A stretch of DNA of 64,000 bases from an uncultured Prevotellaceae bacterium (GTDB taxonomy: Bacteria > Bacteroidota > Bacteroidia > Bacteroidales > Bacteroidaceae). Shown piece by piece: positions 26,766-36,024 of this stretch. Under the pieces are notes generated by a model. It searched no databases. It was given only the letters and a program-made list of their open reading frames with translations, and was not told the origin of the DNA. Numbering within the stretch: position 1 is the first letter of the stretch; every line of letters begins with the position of its first letter. The stretch spans positions 62,001 to 126,000 of the forward strand of contig CACXPX010000007.1 in assembly GCA_902769705.1 (NCBI GenBank). The letters run 5' to 3'. The translations under genes and the position numbers were made by a program.

Positions 26766-27146
26766 ATGTCAGAGCACAACGAGGTAGGGAAATGGGGCGA
26801 GAAGGCGGCTGTGGAATGGCTCCACAAGCTGGGCTACACCATTCGCGAGTGTGACTGGCGTATCGGTCATCGCGACATCGACATCATCGCCCTCACCGAA
26901 GACATGCGGACGGTGGTGTTCGTTGAAGTGAAGACACGCGCCAGTTCAGTGCTCGCCCGCCCCGAAGATGCTATTGACCTGCGGAAAATACGCAACATCG
27001 GCCTTGCCGCCAACGCTTATGTGAAGATGAACAAGATTAATCTTGACACTAGGTTCGACATAGTGACCGTAGTGGGGAACGAGGGTGATGCTAATCCCGT
27101 GATAGAGCATTGGGAGGACGCATTCAATCCGATGCTGGCCTATTAA
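26766..27146 (+). CDS. YraN-family (UPF0102) putative endonuclease-fold protein
   Basis: 126 residues. The family pattern is GEKAAVEWLHKLGYTIRECDWR then DIDIIALTEDMRTVVFVEVKTR, which holds the nuclease-fold Asp and Glu-x-Lys residues. The biological role is unsettled. Its stop overlaps the next ATG (TAATG), so birA is translationally coupled. Confidence 0.92.
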   Translation: MSEHNEVGKWGEKAAVEWLHKLGYTIRECDWRIGHRDIDIIALTEDMRTVVFVEVKTRASSVLARPEDAIDLRKIRNIGLAANAYVKMNKINLDTRFDIVTVVGNEGDANPVIEHWEDAFNPMLAY

Positions 27147-27892
27147 TGAAGACGAAGATTATCCGTTTAGCAGAGACAGACTCCACCAACCGTTGGCTTC
27201 GTGACTATGAGCCAGCCGAGGACGAGGAAATGACGGTCTGCGTGGCCGATTATCAGACGGCTGGGCGTGGGTGTGGCACCAACTCTTGGGAGAGTGAGCG
27301 TGGCAAGAATCTGCTCTTTTCGCTGGCTTGCCACTCAGTTGACTTGGAGGCCAACCGCCAGTTCCTCCTCTCTGTGGGAATGTCGGTGGTTCTTCGCGAT
27401 GTGCTTCAGGAAACGCTTCCCGATGCATGGAAAGTCAGCGTCAAATGGCCGAACGACATCTATGTGGGCGACCGAAAGATTGCTGGAATGCTGATAGAGA
27501 ACCAGTTGCGTGGGGGGAAGGTTTGCCGAAGCATCATCGGCGTGGGCCTGAATGTCAACCAAGCCGAGTTCAGAAGTGATGCGCCTAACCCCGTTTCGGT
27601 GGTCCAATTACTAGGAAGATGTTGCGACAAAGAGCAAATGCTCGAAGCAATTGTCGAGCGCTTTAGCAGCTTTTTGAGCAGCCTTAGCGATAAAGAGCTG
27701 ATGGAAGAGTGGTTTGCCGGTTATAGGGAGTCGCTCTACCGACGCGAGGGATTCTACAGCTATCGCGATGCAGAGGGCGTATTCGATGCAGAACTTGTAA
27801 ATGTGGAACCTGGCGGCAGGCTTGCCTTGCGAAAGAAAGGGGAAACGGGCGAGCGAGTGTACGCGTTCAAGGAAGTGGCGTTCGTTTTATAA
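27146..27892 (+). CDS. birA: Biotin-[acetyl-CoA-carboxylase] ligase (no DNA-binding domain)
   Basis: Attaches biotin to carboxylase carrier proteins. The 248-residue protein has the biotin/AMP-binding loop GRGCGTNSWES, KWPNDIYV and GKVCRSIIGVGLNVNQ, plus a C-terminal beta domain. MKTKIIRLAETDSTN at 27146 is the natural start; a longer ORF to 27110 lies within yraN. There is no N-terminal helix-turn-helix, so it is a monofunctional ligase. Confidence 0.93.
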   Translation: MKTKIIRLAETDSTNRWLRDYEPAEDEEMTVCVADYQTAGRGCGTNSWESERGKNLLFSLACHSVDLEANRQFLLSVGMSVVLRDVLQETLPDAWKVSVKWPNDIYVGDRKIAGMLIENQLRGGKVCRSIIGVGLNVNQAEFRSDAPNPVSVVQLLGRCCDKEQMLEAIVERFSSFLSSLSDKELMEEWFAGYRESLYRREGFYSYRDAEGVFDAELVNVEPGGRLALRKKGETGERVYAFKEVAFVL

Positions 27893-27931
27893 AGAAAAAA
27901 TCATCTAACAACAAATAAACAAAAGGAAACT

Positions 27932-28642
27932 ATGGCAAGATTTAAACGTATTCTTTTGAAGCTCAGCGGTGAGAGCTTGGCTGCTGGAGCAGGTTTCGGG
28001 ATCGACGAGCAGCGTCTGGCTGACTATGCTCGGCAAATCAAGGAAGTGCACGAAATGGGGGTGCAGATAGGCATCGTCATTGGCGGAGGTAATATCTTCC
28101 GCGGACTGAAGGGCGCGCAGAAGGGCTTCGACCGCGTGAAAGGCGACCAAATGGGTATGATGGCAACGGTCATCAACTCGCTGGCTTTGAGTTCGGCACT
28201 CGACACGGAGGGCGTGAAAAACAAGGTGCTCACGGCCATTCGCATGGAGCCGGTAGGTGAGTTTTATTCGAAATGGAAGGCCATCGACGCGATGGAGCAG
28301 GGCTTCGTGTGCATCTTCTCGGCTGGAACGGGCTCGCCCTATTTCACAACCGACACGGGAAGTAGCCTTCGTGGTGTGGAGATTGAGGCCGACGTGATGC
28401 TGAAAGGTACGCGCGTGGATGGTGTCTATACCGCCGACCCCGAAAAAGATCCCACAGCCACAAAGTTCAGCGACATCAGCTACACCGAAGTGCTCGAGCG
28501 CAACTTGAAGGTAATGGACCTCTCGGCCGTTGTGATGTGTAACGACAACAACCTGCCCATCTACGTATTCAACATGGACAAGGTTGGAAACCTGAAGCGC
28601 GTGATGGACGGTGAGGACATCGGAACGCTGGTCCACAAATGA
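27932..28642 (+). CDS. pyrH: UMP kinase
   Basis: Amino-acid-kinase-fold enzyme of 236 residues converting UMP to UDP. Motifs are FKRILLKLSGESLA, GIVIGGGNIFRG and GTRVDGVYTADPEKDP. It lies 39 bp after birA and is followed by a terminator. Confidence 0.97.
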   Translation: MARFKRILLKLSGESLAAGAGFGIDEQRLADYARQIKEVHEMGVQIGIVIGGGNIFRGLKGAQKGFDRVKGDQMGMMATVINSLALSSALDTEGVKNKVLTAIRMEPVGEFYSKWKAIDAMEQGFVCIFSAGTGSPYFTTDTGSSLRGVEIEADVMLKGTRVDGVYTADPEKDPTATKFSDISYTEVLERNLKVMDLSAVVMCNDNNLPIYVFNMDKVGNLKRVMDGEDIGTLVHK

Positions 28643-28673
28643 TTACCAGCTCAGAACTTCATCGTTTTGATAA

Positions 28674-28718
28674 AAAGACAGCCATGCTTTCGAGACGGGA
28701 AGCATGGCTTTTATTTTG
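28674..28718. terminator. Terminator after pyrH, probably bidirectional
   Basis: AGCCATGCTT (28680-28689) pairs with AAGCATGGCT (28700-28709), with TTTATTTT after and AAAAAG before. Confidence 0.85.
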
Positions 28719-28748
28719 TTGATAGTGGTAGTTTCGTTAAATCGCAAA

Positions 28749-28997
28749 CTACGCGTCTTCGTAGTCAACGTATTCGCCTTCGTCTTTCGGAATGATTTTC
28801 TTCCCGATTTCTTCAGCCGGACGACGGTCGATAATGACGCTTCCGTCGGCTTGTGTGGTTTGCCGAGGTTGGTTGTCGCGCGGTTGGCGAGTCTTGTTCT
28901 TCAATTTCCTGACGGCCAGTCCGATGAACAGGAAGACAAAGAGAATGGCCAGCATGCCGAAGACTACGAAATAGAAAAGGATGCGGAGTATGAACAT
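28749..28997 (-). CDS. DUF4834-family small membrane protein
   Basis: 82 residues: one hydrophobic segment (about 3-30, LRILFYFVVFGMLAILFVFLFIG in parts), then a charged tail ending EYVDYEDA. This matches the DUF4834 pattern of Bacteroidota (single membrane helix plus a polar tail). No function is known. It is the last gene of psd-pssA on the minus strand. Confidence 0.75.
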   Translation of the reverse strand: MFILRILFYFVVFGMLAILFVFLFIGLAVRKLKNKTRQPRDNQPRQTTQADGSVIIDRRPAEEIGKKIIPKDEGEYVDYEDA

Positions 28998-29016
28998 TCT
29001 TGCGGGAGGGAGTGGG

Positions 29017-29745
29017 TTAGTTTTGTGGTTTCAGGCGATTGCAGATGATGGACAAGACCACGTACCACGCAATGATGATTGACAAGCCGGCAATGCCAAA
29101 GTACAGCAACAGGGGAATGCACGAAATCAGAAAGATGTATTTCACTTCGTTGCCTTTCCATCCCCAATGCTTGAACTTCAGGGCGAACATGGGAATTTCG
29201 GCCACGAGCAGCCAGCAACTCACGCAAATCATGAAGAGCAATACGCCGTATGCGAACGAGTCTTTTTCAAGATAGGGCGACAATCCCACGATGAGCGCCC
29301 CCCAATATAGGGCGTTGGCAGGCGTAGGCAGACCGATGAACGATGATGTCTGCCGTTCGTCGAGGTTGAACTTTGCCAGTCTCAGGGCCGAGAAGGCGGC
29401 CATTACAAAGGCGAAGTAAGGAACAATCTGGCGCAAGCTTGTGCCGCAGACCGAGAGGTTGGTCACAGCCGCAGGAGCGTCCATCACGTAGAGCTCGGTG
29501 AAGATAATGGCAGATGGGGCCACTCCGAATGTCACGATGTCGGCAAGCGAGTCGAGTTCTTTTCCGATGGGCGAACTGACGTGCAACAGACGTGCGCTCA
29601 TTCCATCGAAGAAATCAAACGCCGCACCGATGACAATCCAAAGCAGCGCCATTCGCGGGTTGCCGGCGAAGGCCATGCTTGTGGCAACGCAACCCGAAAT
29701 GAGGTTGCTGCAGGTCAGCGTATTGGGGATGTGCTTCTTTAACAT
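29017..29745 (-). CDS. pssA: CDP-diacylglycerol-serine O-phosphatidyltransferase
   Basis: Makes phosphatidylserine in the inner membrane; 242 residues with several hydrophobic segments. The CDP-alcohol phosphotransferase signature DFFDGMSARLL...GKELDSLADIVTFG is intact. Together with psd upstream it forms the phosphatidylethanolamine pathway. Confidence 0.95.
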   Translation of the reverse strand: MLKKHIPNTLTCSNLISGCVATSMAFAGNPRMALLWIVIGAAFDFFDGMSARLLHVSSPIGKELDSLADIVTFGVAPSAIIFTELYVMDAPAAVTNLSVCGTSLRQIVPYFAFVMAAFSALRLAKFNLDERQTSSFIGLPTPANALYWGALIVGLSPYLEKDSFAYGVLLFMICVSCWLLVAEIPMFALKFKHWGWKGNEVKYIFLISCIPLLLYFGIAGLSIIIAWYVVLSIICNRLKPQN

Positions 29746-29772
29746 TAAAGATTAAACATTAAAGATGAAAGA

Positions 29773-30471
29773 TTATGCATTACGCAATTTGGCAATCACG
29801 GTTTGGTCGCCGGTGGTGCTCTGACCCATTTTCACGCACACTTCGGTGCCCAATGGCAGGTAGACGTCCACGCGCGAGCCGAACTTGATGAAGCCCAAGT
29901 GCTCGTCGATGTAGCAGTCTTCGCCTTCCTTGGCATAGGTGACAATGCGGCGAGCCACAGCTCCGGCAATCTGCCGGCAGAGAATGTCAACGCCGTCGGG
30001 GGTGGTGATAAGCACGTCGGCATGTTCGTTTTCTTCACTGGCTTTTGGCAACCACGCTTTGTGGAAGTTGCCGTTGCGGTGTTGCACTGACTTCACTTGC
30101 CCGTCTACGGGGAACCAGTTGGCGTGCACGTTCCATAGGCTCATGAAAATACTAATCATCAGTCGGCGGTCGTGGAAATACTCGTCTTCGTCCACCTCTT
30201 CTACAACCACAATTTTTCCGTCGGCAGGAGCCACCACGATGTTGTCGGTGTCTTCTTGCGGAAAATAGCGTACAGGGCAACGGAAGAAGTTGAGTACGAT
30301 GGCATAAACGGTTCCGAATATGATGATGAAAGCCGCGAATGGAATCTTCGAATCGAAGGAGCGCCATAAAAGCAGGGCGATTGCTGCCAATGCTATAAAG
30401 CCCCAAAGAAGGGTATTGGTGCCTTCGCGGTGTATTCTTATCTTTTTAAGTTTCTTGATTCTTTTTCCCAT
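29773..30471 (-). CDS. psd: Phosphatidylserine decarboxylase proenzyme
   Basis: Short-form decarboxylase of 232 residues. Two hydrophobic segments lie near the N-terminus (about residues 18-65). [29 protein letters not shown] and the self-cleavage region [13 protein letters not shown] (Gly-Ser pyruvoyl site) are visible. It converts phosphatidylserine from PssA to phosphatidylethanolamine. Promoter at 30502-30533. Confidence 0.95.
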   Translation of the reverse strand: MGKRIKKLKKIRIHREGTNTLLWGFIALAAIALLLWRSFDSKIPFAAFIIIFGTVYAIVLNFFRCPVRYFPQEDTDNIVVAPADGKIVVVEEVDEDEYFHDRRLMISIFMSLWNVHANWFPVDGQVKSVQHRNGNFHKAWLPKASEENEHADVLITTPDGVDILCRQIAGAVARRIVTYAKEGEDCYIDEHLGFIKFGSRVDVYLPLGTEVCVKMGQSTTGDQTVIAKLRNA

Positions 30472-30501
30472 GATTTAGATGAGTAGTTCGATCTCAAAGT
30501 G

Positions 30502-30533
30502 CAAAGTTAATGATTTTTTACCAATGTGACAAA
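30502..30533 (-). promoter_or_regulatory. Consensus promoter of psd-pssA, divergent from dnaE
   Basis: Minus strand: TTTG (30530-30533), 20 bp, TAACTTTG (30502-30509). Confidence 0.78.
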
Positions 30534-30548
30534 TTTTTGCTTTGTTTC

Positions 30549-30579
30549 TTTGCTGTTTCGATTAAAAACGCTATCTTTG
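30549..30579 (+). promoter_or_regulatory. Consensus promoter of dnaE
   Basis: TTTG (30549-30552), 19 bp, TATCTTTG (30572-30579). The start codon at 30600 is 20 nt downstream. The psd and dnaE promoters are back to back. Confidence 0.8.
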
Positions 30580-30599
30580 ACACCTCGAAAAATATCAAT

Positions 30600-33500
30600 A
30601 TGGAAGATTTTGTTCATTTACACGTTCATACTTATTATTCTATTCTCGACGGGCAGTCGAGCATTCCCAAGCTGGTGGACAAGGCTGTTGCCGACGGTAT
30701 GCGGGGCATGGCCATCACCGACCACGGTGACATGTTCGGCATCAAGGAGTTCTTCGATTATGTGACGGGCGTTAACGGAAAACTGGTGAATGAGGGCAAG
30801 GAGCCCTTCAAGCCCATCTTCGGCTGCGAGATGTATGTGGCCCACCACCGCAAGGAAGACAAGGTGAAAGAGCATGGTGACATGGGTGGCTACCACATCA
30901 TCGTGCTCGCCAAGAACTATCAAGGCTACAAGAACCTCATCAAGCTGGTGAGCCGCTCGTGGGTTGACGGTTTCTATCAGCGTCCGCGAACCGACCGCGT
31001 TGACTTGGAGCAATTTCACGAGGGACTCATTGTCTGTTCGGCTTGCATCGCTGGCGAGGTGCCCAAGAAGATTCTGCAAGACGACATTGCCGGAGCACGC
31101 GAGGCCATTGAGTGGTACCACAGCGTCTTCGGCGACGACTATTATCTTGAGCTCCAGCGCCACGAAGTCACCGACCCTTCGCAGATTGCCAATCGAGAGA
31201 CGTTCCCTATGCAGCAGAAGGCGAACAAGGTGCTGGTCGAGTTGGCGCGTGAGTATGGAATCAAACTCGTCTGTACCAACGACGCCCACTTCGTTGACAA
31301 GGAGAACGCAGAGGCTCACGACCACCTGCTGTGCCTTTCCACTCAGGCCGACCTCGAAGACCCCAACCGCATGCGTTACTCGAAACAGGAATGGTTCAAG
31401 ACGCGTGAAGAGATGAACGCCGTCTTCGCCGACATTCCTGAATCGTTGTCGAACACGCTGGAGATACTCGACAAGGTCGAGATATATAGCCTCGACCACG
31501 ACCCCATTATGCCCTTCTTCCCCATCCCCGAAGAATTCGGAACTGAGGAGCAATGGCGTGCCAAATACACTGAAGAGCAGCTCTTCAACGAGTTCACCTC
31601 CGACGAGAATGGCGAGAACCCACTCCCTCACGAGGAAGGCGAGAAGAAGATTGCCCACTTGGGTGGATACGAGAAACTCTACCGCATCAAGTTCGAAGCC
31701 GACTATCTGGCCAAGCTTACCTATGAAGGAGCGGCTAAGCGCTACGAGATGCCGTTGTCGAAAGAGGTTGATGACCGCATCCGTTTCGAGCTCCACATCA
31801 TGAAGACCATGGGCTTCCCCGGCTACTTCCTCATCGTGCAAGATTTCATCAACGCTGCCCGCAACGAGTTGGACGTGATGGTGGGGCCCGGGCGTGGCTC
31901 GGCAGCAGGAAGCGTGGTGGCCTATTGCTTGGGCATCACGAAGATTGACCCTTTGAAATACGACCTTCTGTTCGAGCGTTTCCTCAACCCCGACCGCATC
32001 TCGTTGCCCGATATCGACACCGACTTCGACGACGACGGGCGCGGCCGAGTCTTGAAGTGGGTGGAAGACAAGTATGGTCACGAGAACTGCGCCCACATCA
32101 TCACCTACGCCTCGATGGCCACAAAGAACTCCATCAAGGACGTTGCGCGTGTGGAAAAACTGCCACTCGATAAGGCGCTCGCCCTTTGCAAGGCTATCCC
32201 CGACCGTTTGCCCGATGGCATGAAGATGAACCTGCCCAACGCTATCAAGTGCGTGCCCGAGTTGCGCGACGCTGAGGCCAGTATCGACCCGAAACTGAGC
32301 AACACCATCAGATACGCCAAGATGCTCGAGGGAACCGTCCGCGGCACAGGCATTCACGCCTGCGGATTCATCATCTGCCGCGACCCCATCTCTGACTGGG
32401 TGCCCGTCTCCACCGCCGACGACCCCGACTTCAAGGATGTGAAAACCAACTGTACACAATACGACGGCCACGTCATCGAGTCCACCGGACTCATCAAGAT
32501 GGACTTCCTCGGCCTGAAGACCCTCTCCGAGTTGAAGGAGGCTGTGGCCAACGTGAAACTAACGCTGGGCATCGACGTCGACCTCGACGCCATCCCCATT
32601 GATGACCCCAAGACCTACGAGCTCTATCAGCAAGGACGCACCGTCGGCACGTTCCAGTTCGAGTCTGCAGGCATGCAAAAGTATCTGCGCGAACTGAAGC
32701 CCACCGTCTTCGAAGACCTCATCGCCATGAACGCCCTCTACCGTCCGGGCCCCATGGACTACATCCCCTCGTTCATCAAGCGCAAGACGGGTCAGGAGCC
32801 CATCACCTACGATATCCCCTGCATGGAGAAATACCTGAAAGACACTTATGGCATCACCGTCTATCAGGAGCAAGTGATGCTGCTCTCCCGACAACTTGCC
32901 GACTTCACTCGTGGCCAGAGCGACGCCCTGCGAAAGGCGATGGGTAAGAAGAAAAAGAAGATTGTAGACGAGATGAAGCCCATGTTCATCGAGGGCGGAA
33001 AGAAAAACGGCCACGACCCGAAGGTACTCGAGAAGATATGGGCCGACTGGGAGAAGTTCGCCTCCTATGCGTTCAACAAGTCGCATGCCGCATGCTACTC
33101 GTGGGTGGCCTTCCAGACGGCCTACATGAAGGCCAACTATCCCGCCGAGTTCATGGCTGCCATCATGAGCCGCCGCCGCGACGACATCAAGGAAATCACG
33201 AAACTCATGGACGAGTGCCGCTCCATGGGCATACCCACGCTGGGACCCGACGTCAACGAGAGTTATCTGAAGTTCGGTGCCAACAAGAAGGGCGAGATAC
33301 GCTTCGGACTTGCAGCCATCAAGGGCATGGGCGACAGCGCCGCCATGGCCATCATTGACGAGCGCGAGAAGAATGGCCCCTATCGCGACATCTTCGACTT
33401 CGCACAACGCATCAACCTCACCGCCGTCAACCGCAAGGCCTTTGAGAGCCTTGCCCTCAGCGGAGGCTTCGACAGTTTCGGCATTCCGCGCGAAAGCTAC

Positions 33501-34304
33501 TTCGTCTCCGACACCAAGGGCGCCACCTTCCTAGAGACGCTCGTGCGCTACGGACAGCTCTACCAGACCGAGCAGCAGCAGGCGCAAAACTCCCTCTTCG
33601 GTGCCGACGAGGTGGACATTGCTACGCCCACCATTCCCAAGAGCGAGCCTTGGAGCAACATCGAACGCCTCAACCGCGAGCGCGACCTCGTGGGCATCTA
33701 CCTCTCAGCCCATCCCCTCGACGAATACGGCTTCATCCTCCGTTCCATGTGTAACACGCGCTGCTCGGAGCTGGCTGACAAATTGGCACTCGTAGAGAAA
33801 AAGGAGGTGGTGCTCGGCGGCATCGTCACAGGTGTGCGCTCTCAGTTCACCAAGAACAACAAACCTTGCGGCTTCGTCACCATCGAAGACTTCGACGGAC
33901 AGGGCGAGCTCGCCATCTTCGACGAGGAGTGGGGCAAGTGGCGCGGCATGTTCGTCGAGGGAAGCATCGTTTACGTGCGCTGCAAGTTCATCCGAAAATT
34001 CCCCACCAGCACCTATGCCACCCTGCAAATCCTCGACGTGCAGTATATGCAGACCGTGAAAGACGAGCGCATCGAGCGGTTCACCATCGTCTTCGACCGC
34101 GACGCCATCGACGACAGCATGGTGAACGACATCGTCACCATGGTGAACGACAGCCCCGGCCGCACAGAGCTCTTCTTCAACATCATCGACCGTGAGCACA
34201 AGTCCAACCTCCTCCTGCGCTCCACCACCAAGAAGATTGACCTCAAGCGCAACCTCCTGCAGTATATCGAGTCCAGCGACAAACTGTCATACCAAATCAA
34301 CTGA
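30600..34304 (+). CDS. dnaE: DNA polymerase III subunit alpha
   Basis: Replicative polymerase of 1234 residues. It has an N-terminal PHP domain (FVHLHVHTYYSILDGQ, GMAITDHGDMFG), the polymerase core with catalytic acidic residues in LPDIDTDFDDDGR, a fingers region (YGITVYQEQVMLLS), helix-hairpin-helix and OB domains near the C-terminus. MEDFVHLHVH at 30600 is the true start; the ORF extends to 30510 but across the promoter. Nothing is unusual. Confidence 0.97.
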   Translation: MEDFVHLHVHTYYSILDGQSSIPKLVDKAVADGMRGMAITDHGDMFGIKEFFDYVTGVNGKLVNEGKEPFKPIFGCEMYVAHHRKEDKVKEHGDMGGYHIIVLAKNYQGYKNLIKLVSRSWVDGFYQRPRTDRVDLEQFHEGLIVCSACIAGEVPKKILQDDIAGAREAIEWYHSVFGDDYYLELQRHEVTDPSQIANRETFPMQQKANKVLVELAREYGIKLVCTNDAHFVDKENAEAHDHLLCLSTQADLEDPNRMRYSKQEWFKTREEMNAVFADIPESLSNTLEILDKVEIYSLDHDPIMPFFPIPEEFGTEEQWRAKYTEEQLFNEFTSDENGENPLPHEEGEKKIAHLGGYEKLYRIKFEADYLAKLTYEGAAKRYEMPLSKEVDDRIRFELHIMKTMGFPGYFLIVQDFINAARNELDVMVGPGRGSAAGSVVAYCLGITKIDPLKYDLLFERFLNPDRISLPDIDTDFDDDGRGRVLKWVEDKYGHENCAHIITYASMATKNSIKDVARVEKLPLDKALALCKAIPDRLPDGMKMNLPNAIKCVPELRDAEASIDPKLSNTIRYAKMLEGTVRGTGIHACGFIICRDPISDWVPVSTADDPDFKDVKTNCTQYDGHVIESTGLIKMDFLGLKTLSELKEAVANVKLTLGIDVDLDAIPIDDPKTYELYQQGRTVGTFQFESAGMQKYLRELKPTVFEDLIAMNALYRPGPMDYIPSFIKRKTGQEPITYDIPCMEKYLKDTYGITVYQEQVMLLSRQLADFTRGQSDALRKAMGKKKKKIVDEMKPMFIEGGKKNGHDPKVLEKIWADWEKFASYAFNKSHAACYSWVAFQTAYMKANYPAEFMAAIMSRRRDDIKEITKLMDECRSMGIPTLGPDVNESYLKFGANKKGEIRFGLAAIKGMGDSAAMAIIDEREKNGPYRDIFDFAQRINLTAVNRKAFESLALSGGFDSFGIPRESYFVSDTKGATFLETLVRYGQLYQTEQQQAQNSLFGADEVDIATPTIPKSEPWSNIERLNRERDLVGIYLSAHPLDEYGFILRSMCNTRCSELADKLALVEKKEVVLGGIVTGVRSQFTKNNKPCGFVTIEDFDGQGELAIFDEEWGKWRGMFVEGSIVYVRCKFIRKFPTSTYATLQILDVQYMQTVKDERIERFTIVFDRDAIDDSMVNDIVTMVNDSPGRTELFFNIIDREHKSNLLLRSTTKKIDLKRNLLQYIESSDKLSYQIN

Positions 34305-34380
34305 CGCCGCTGGCACGACGTTTGCTCGCAGAAAGCATGAAGAAGCAAATTTTATTCATTCACAAAAACCAGATAACATT

Positions 34381-34695
34381 ATGGAAGTAACAATCACAAG
34401 TGACAATTTCGAGAGCCTGCTCAGTGGCTCACAGCCTATGGTCGTAGACCTCTGGGCACCCTGGTGCGGACCCTGCCGCATGGTGGGCCCCGTCATCTCA
34501 GAGCTGGCCAACGACTACGACGGCCGCATCGTTGTCGGCAAGTGCAATGTCGACGAAGAGGAAGACCTCGCCGTGGAGTTCGGCGTGCGCAACATCCCCA
34601 CCATCCTCTTCTTCAAAGACGGCAAGCTCGTCGACAAGTTCGTAGGTGCAGCCACCAAGGCCACCCTCGACGAGAAATTCCGCGCGCTGCTCTAA
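34381..34695 (+). CDS. trxA: Thioredoxin
   Basis: 104 residues with the active site Trp-Cys29-Gly-Pro-Cys32 and the cis-Pro loop NIPTILFF. No signal peptide, so cytoplasmic. It starts 76 bp after dnaE and is followed by a terminator. Confidence 0.96.
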   Translation: MEVTITSDNFESLLSGSQPMVVDLWAPWCGPCRMVGPVISELANDYDGRIVVGKCNVDEEEDLAVEFGVRNIPTILFFKDGKLVDKFVGAATKATLDEKFRALL

Positions 34696-34724
34696 TCGCA
34701 GGGCTTCGCCTTCTCCCCTACATC

Positions 34725-34766
34725 AGCCCCCGCTAGCCGAAAGCCGAGCAAGCGAGGGCTTTTTTT
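34725..34766 (+). terminator. Terminator after trxA
   Basis: AGCCCCCGCT (34725-34734) pairs with AGCGAGGGCT (34751-34760) with one mismatch, then a T-run. Repeat copy B begins directly after it. Confidence 0.8.
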
Positions 34767-35149
34767 GACCAAAAATCACAACAAATCCCCGTTTCTTTCC
34801 CCTCGCATTCTAACAAAGAAAAACGGAAAGAAAACGACTTTTATGCTTTTTTCGCTCGATTTTTAGTCTATGGAATTGGCACATGTGGCATCTGAGAGCG
34901 TCACATGCCACATCTGACGCTGCTACTTGTAGCATCTGACGGCCTCACAGTTTATGTGTGACACTCTCAGAAGCCACAAGTGACAACCCCAAAGCATAGC
35001 TTTCATCTTGCGGGAAAATGTAAAGAAAACGGAAGTTGTTGATTTCCAACGACTTCCAGAATAGTCATTTTTTCATCCTTTTCGTACCAAAATCCAGTCC
35101 ACTTCTAAAAAATGCCCGTTTTTAGCACTAAAAATTCGGAATTATCTTG
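34767..35149 (+). repeat. MITE-like intergenic repeat, copy B
   Basis: About 383 bp. The right end TCGGAATTATCTTG (35136-35149) resembles that of copy C; the left end is degraded. The array (about 34878-34994) carries ACATGTGGCATCTGAGAGCG, CACATCTGACGCTGCTACTT and AGCATCTGACGGCC words, almost identical to copy A in reverse. Then come GTAAAGAAAACGG and a GGAAGTtGTTG/CAACgACTTCC hairpin. It fills most of the 568-bp gap 34696-35263; the remaining 35150-35263 holds an imperfect tandem TTCGTGGAAGTGG/TTCGTGGAGGTGG and nothing else visible. Confidence 0.85.
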
Positions 35150-35263
35150 ACAAATTTCCACTCCTCGAAGTTGCTTTTTTCTTTCTAAAATTTGCGTCTG
35201 CAGCAGTTTACGTTCGTGGAAGTGGTTCGTGGAGGTGGGGTCTTGACTGTGCCCATAAGAGGT

Positions 35264-35845
35264 TTATATATAGAGAATGATGGCAAAGGCCACAATCCAG
35301 CCTATGACACAGACCTGAATGAAGTGGTCATATAGTAGCACTTTCGTAGGGCTGCCACTTTTTTTGTCGACAATTGTAAGTTGCATATAGCGCAAAATGC
35401 CCGCCAATACAAAAACCGTTGTTACATAGAGGTAGTGGTTGCCAATACGTTTCACCACATCATCAGACACGGTGTAGAGTATGTAGCACATGAGGGTTAC
35501 ACTGCCTGAAATGGCGATAGCTTGATAGAGATAGTCTATGTTATAATGCTCCACGCTCTTCCGAACCTTTGCGCCAGATGACTCAAAGACAGCCACATCA
35601 TCAAGTCGTTTAGCTAATGCAAGGAAGAGGGACAATAAGAAGGTGGTGAGTACAATCCAATGAGACAAACTGATGCCTGTAACAAACCCACCGACAACAA
35701 TGCGTAGCACGAAGCCTGTAGCGATAATGAAGATGTCAAGAATGGCTATTTGTTTCAGTTTTAAACAGTAGGCCACGTTCATAACAATGTAGAGCAATAG
35801 CGTGAAGGCTAGTCTTTTATGTGTGTAGAAGTTTCCTAAAACCAT
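35264..35845 (-). pseudogene. Truncated UbiA-family prenyltransferase (decaprenylphosphate phosphoribosyltransferase-like)
   Basis: 193 residues with about five membrane segments. The segment CLKLKQIAILDIFIIATGFVLRIVVGG and LFLALAKRLDDV match the second half of decaprenylphosphate-5-phosphoribose-synthase-like UbiA proteins (about 290-300 residues). The first third, which contains the NDxxD metal-binding motif, is absent. The upstream sequence (35846-35990) does not restore it in any frame; it holds a short open stretch ending in a TGA that overlaps this ATG. Probably an inactive remnant next to repeat copy B; an N-terminally divergent active form is less likely. Confidence 0.6.
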
Positions 35846-35985
35846 CAGAATGAAGGCCGCCCTCGTTCTATAAGTTCTTCTATGTCCATCGAAAAAACGA
35901 TACCTCTATCAATATAGATACCACTTTCTCCAAAAGACTGCACGGGGATGCCGGCATTCTGCTCTTTTTTTCCTGAAAAGGTCTT

Positions 35986-36015
35986 ACAAAAAAGCGGCAT
36001 CTGGGGGCGCCGCTT
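35986..36015 (-). terminator. Terminator after the patatin gene
   Basis: Minus strand: AAGCGGC (36015-36009) pairs with GCCGCTT (35998-35992), followed by a T-run. The patatin stop is at 36025. Confidence 0.75.
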
Positions 36016-36024
36016 GTGGGGAGA

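Noticed and set aside
29746-29775. Tandem TTAAACATTAAAGAT / GATGAAAGATTA words before pssA (similar words near 20010)
   Set aside because: Short low-complexity A/T-rich spacer sequence; too simple to support a function.
30618-32471. 617-codon open frame antisense to dnaE
   Set aside because: Shadow of a strongly conserved gene; no ribosome-binding site or recognisable protein features.
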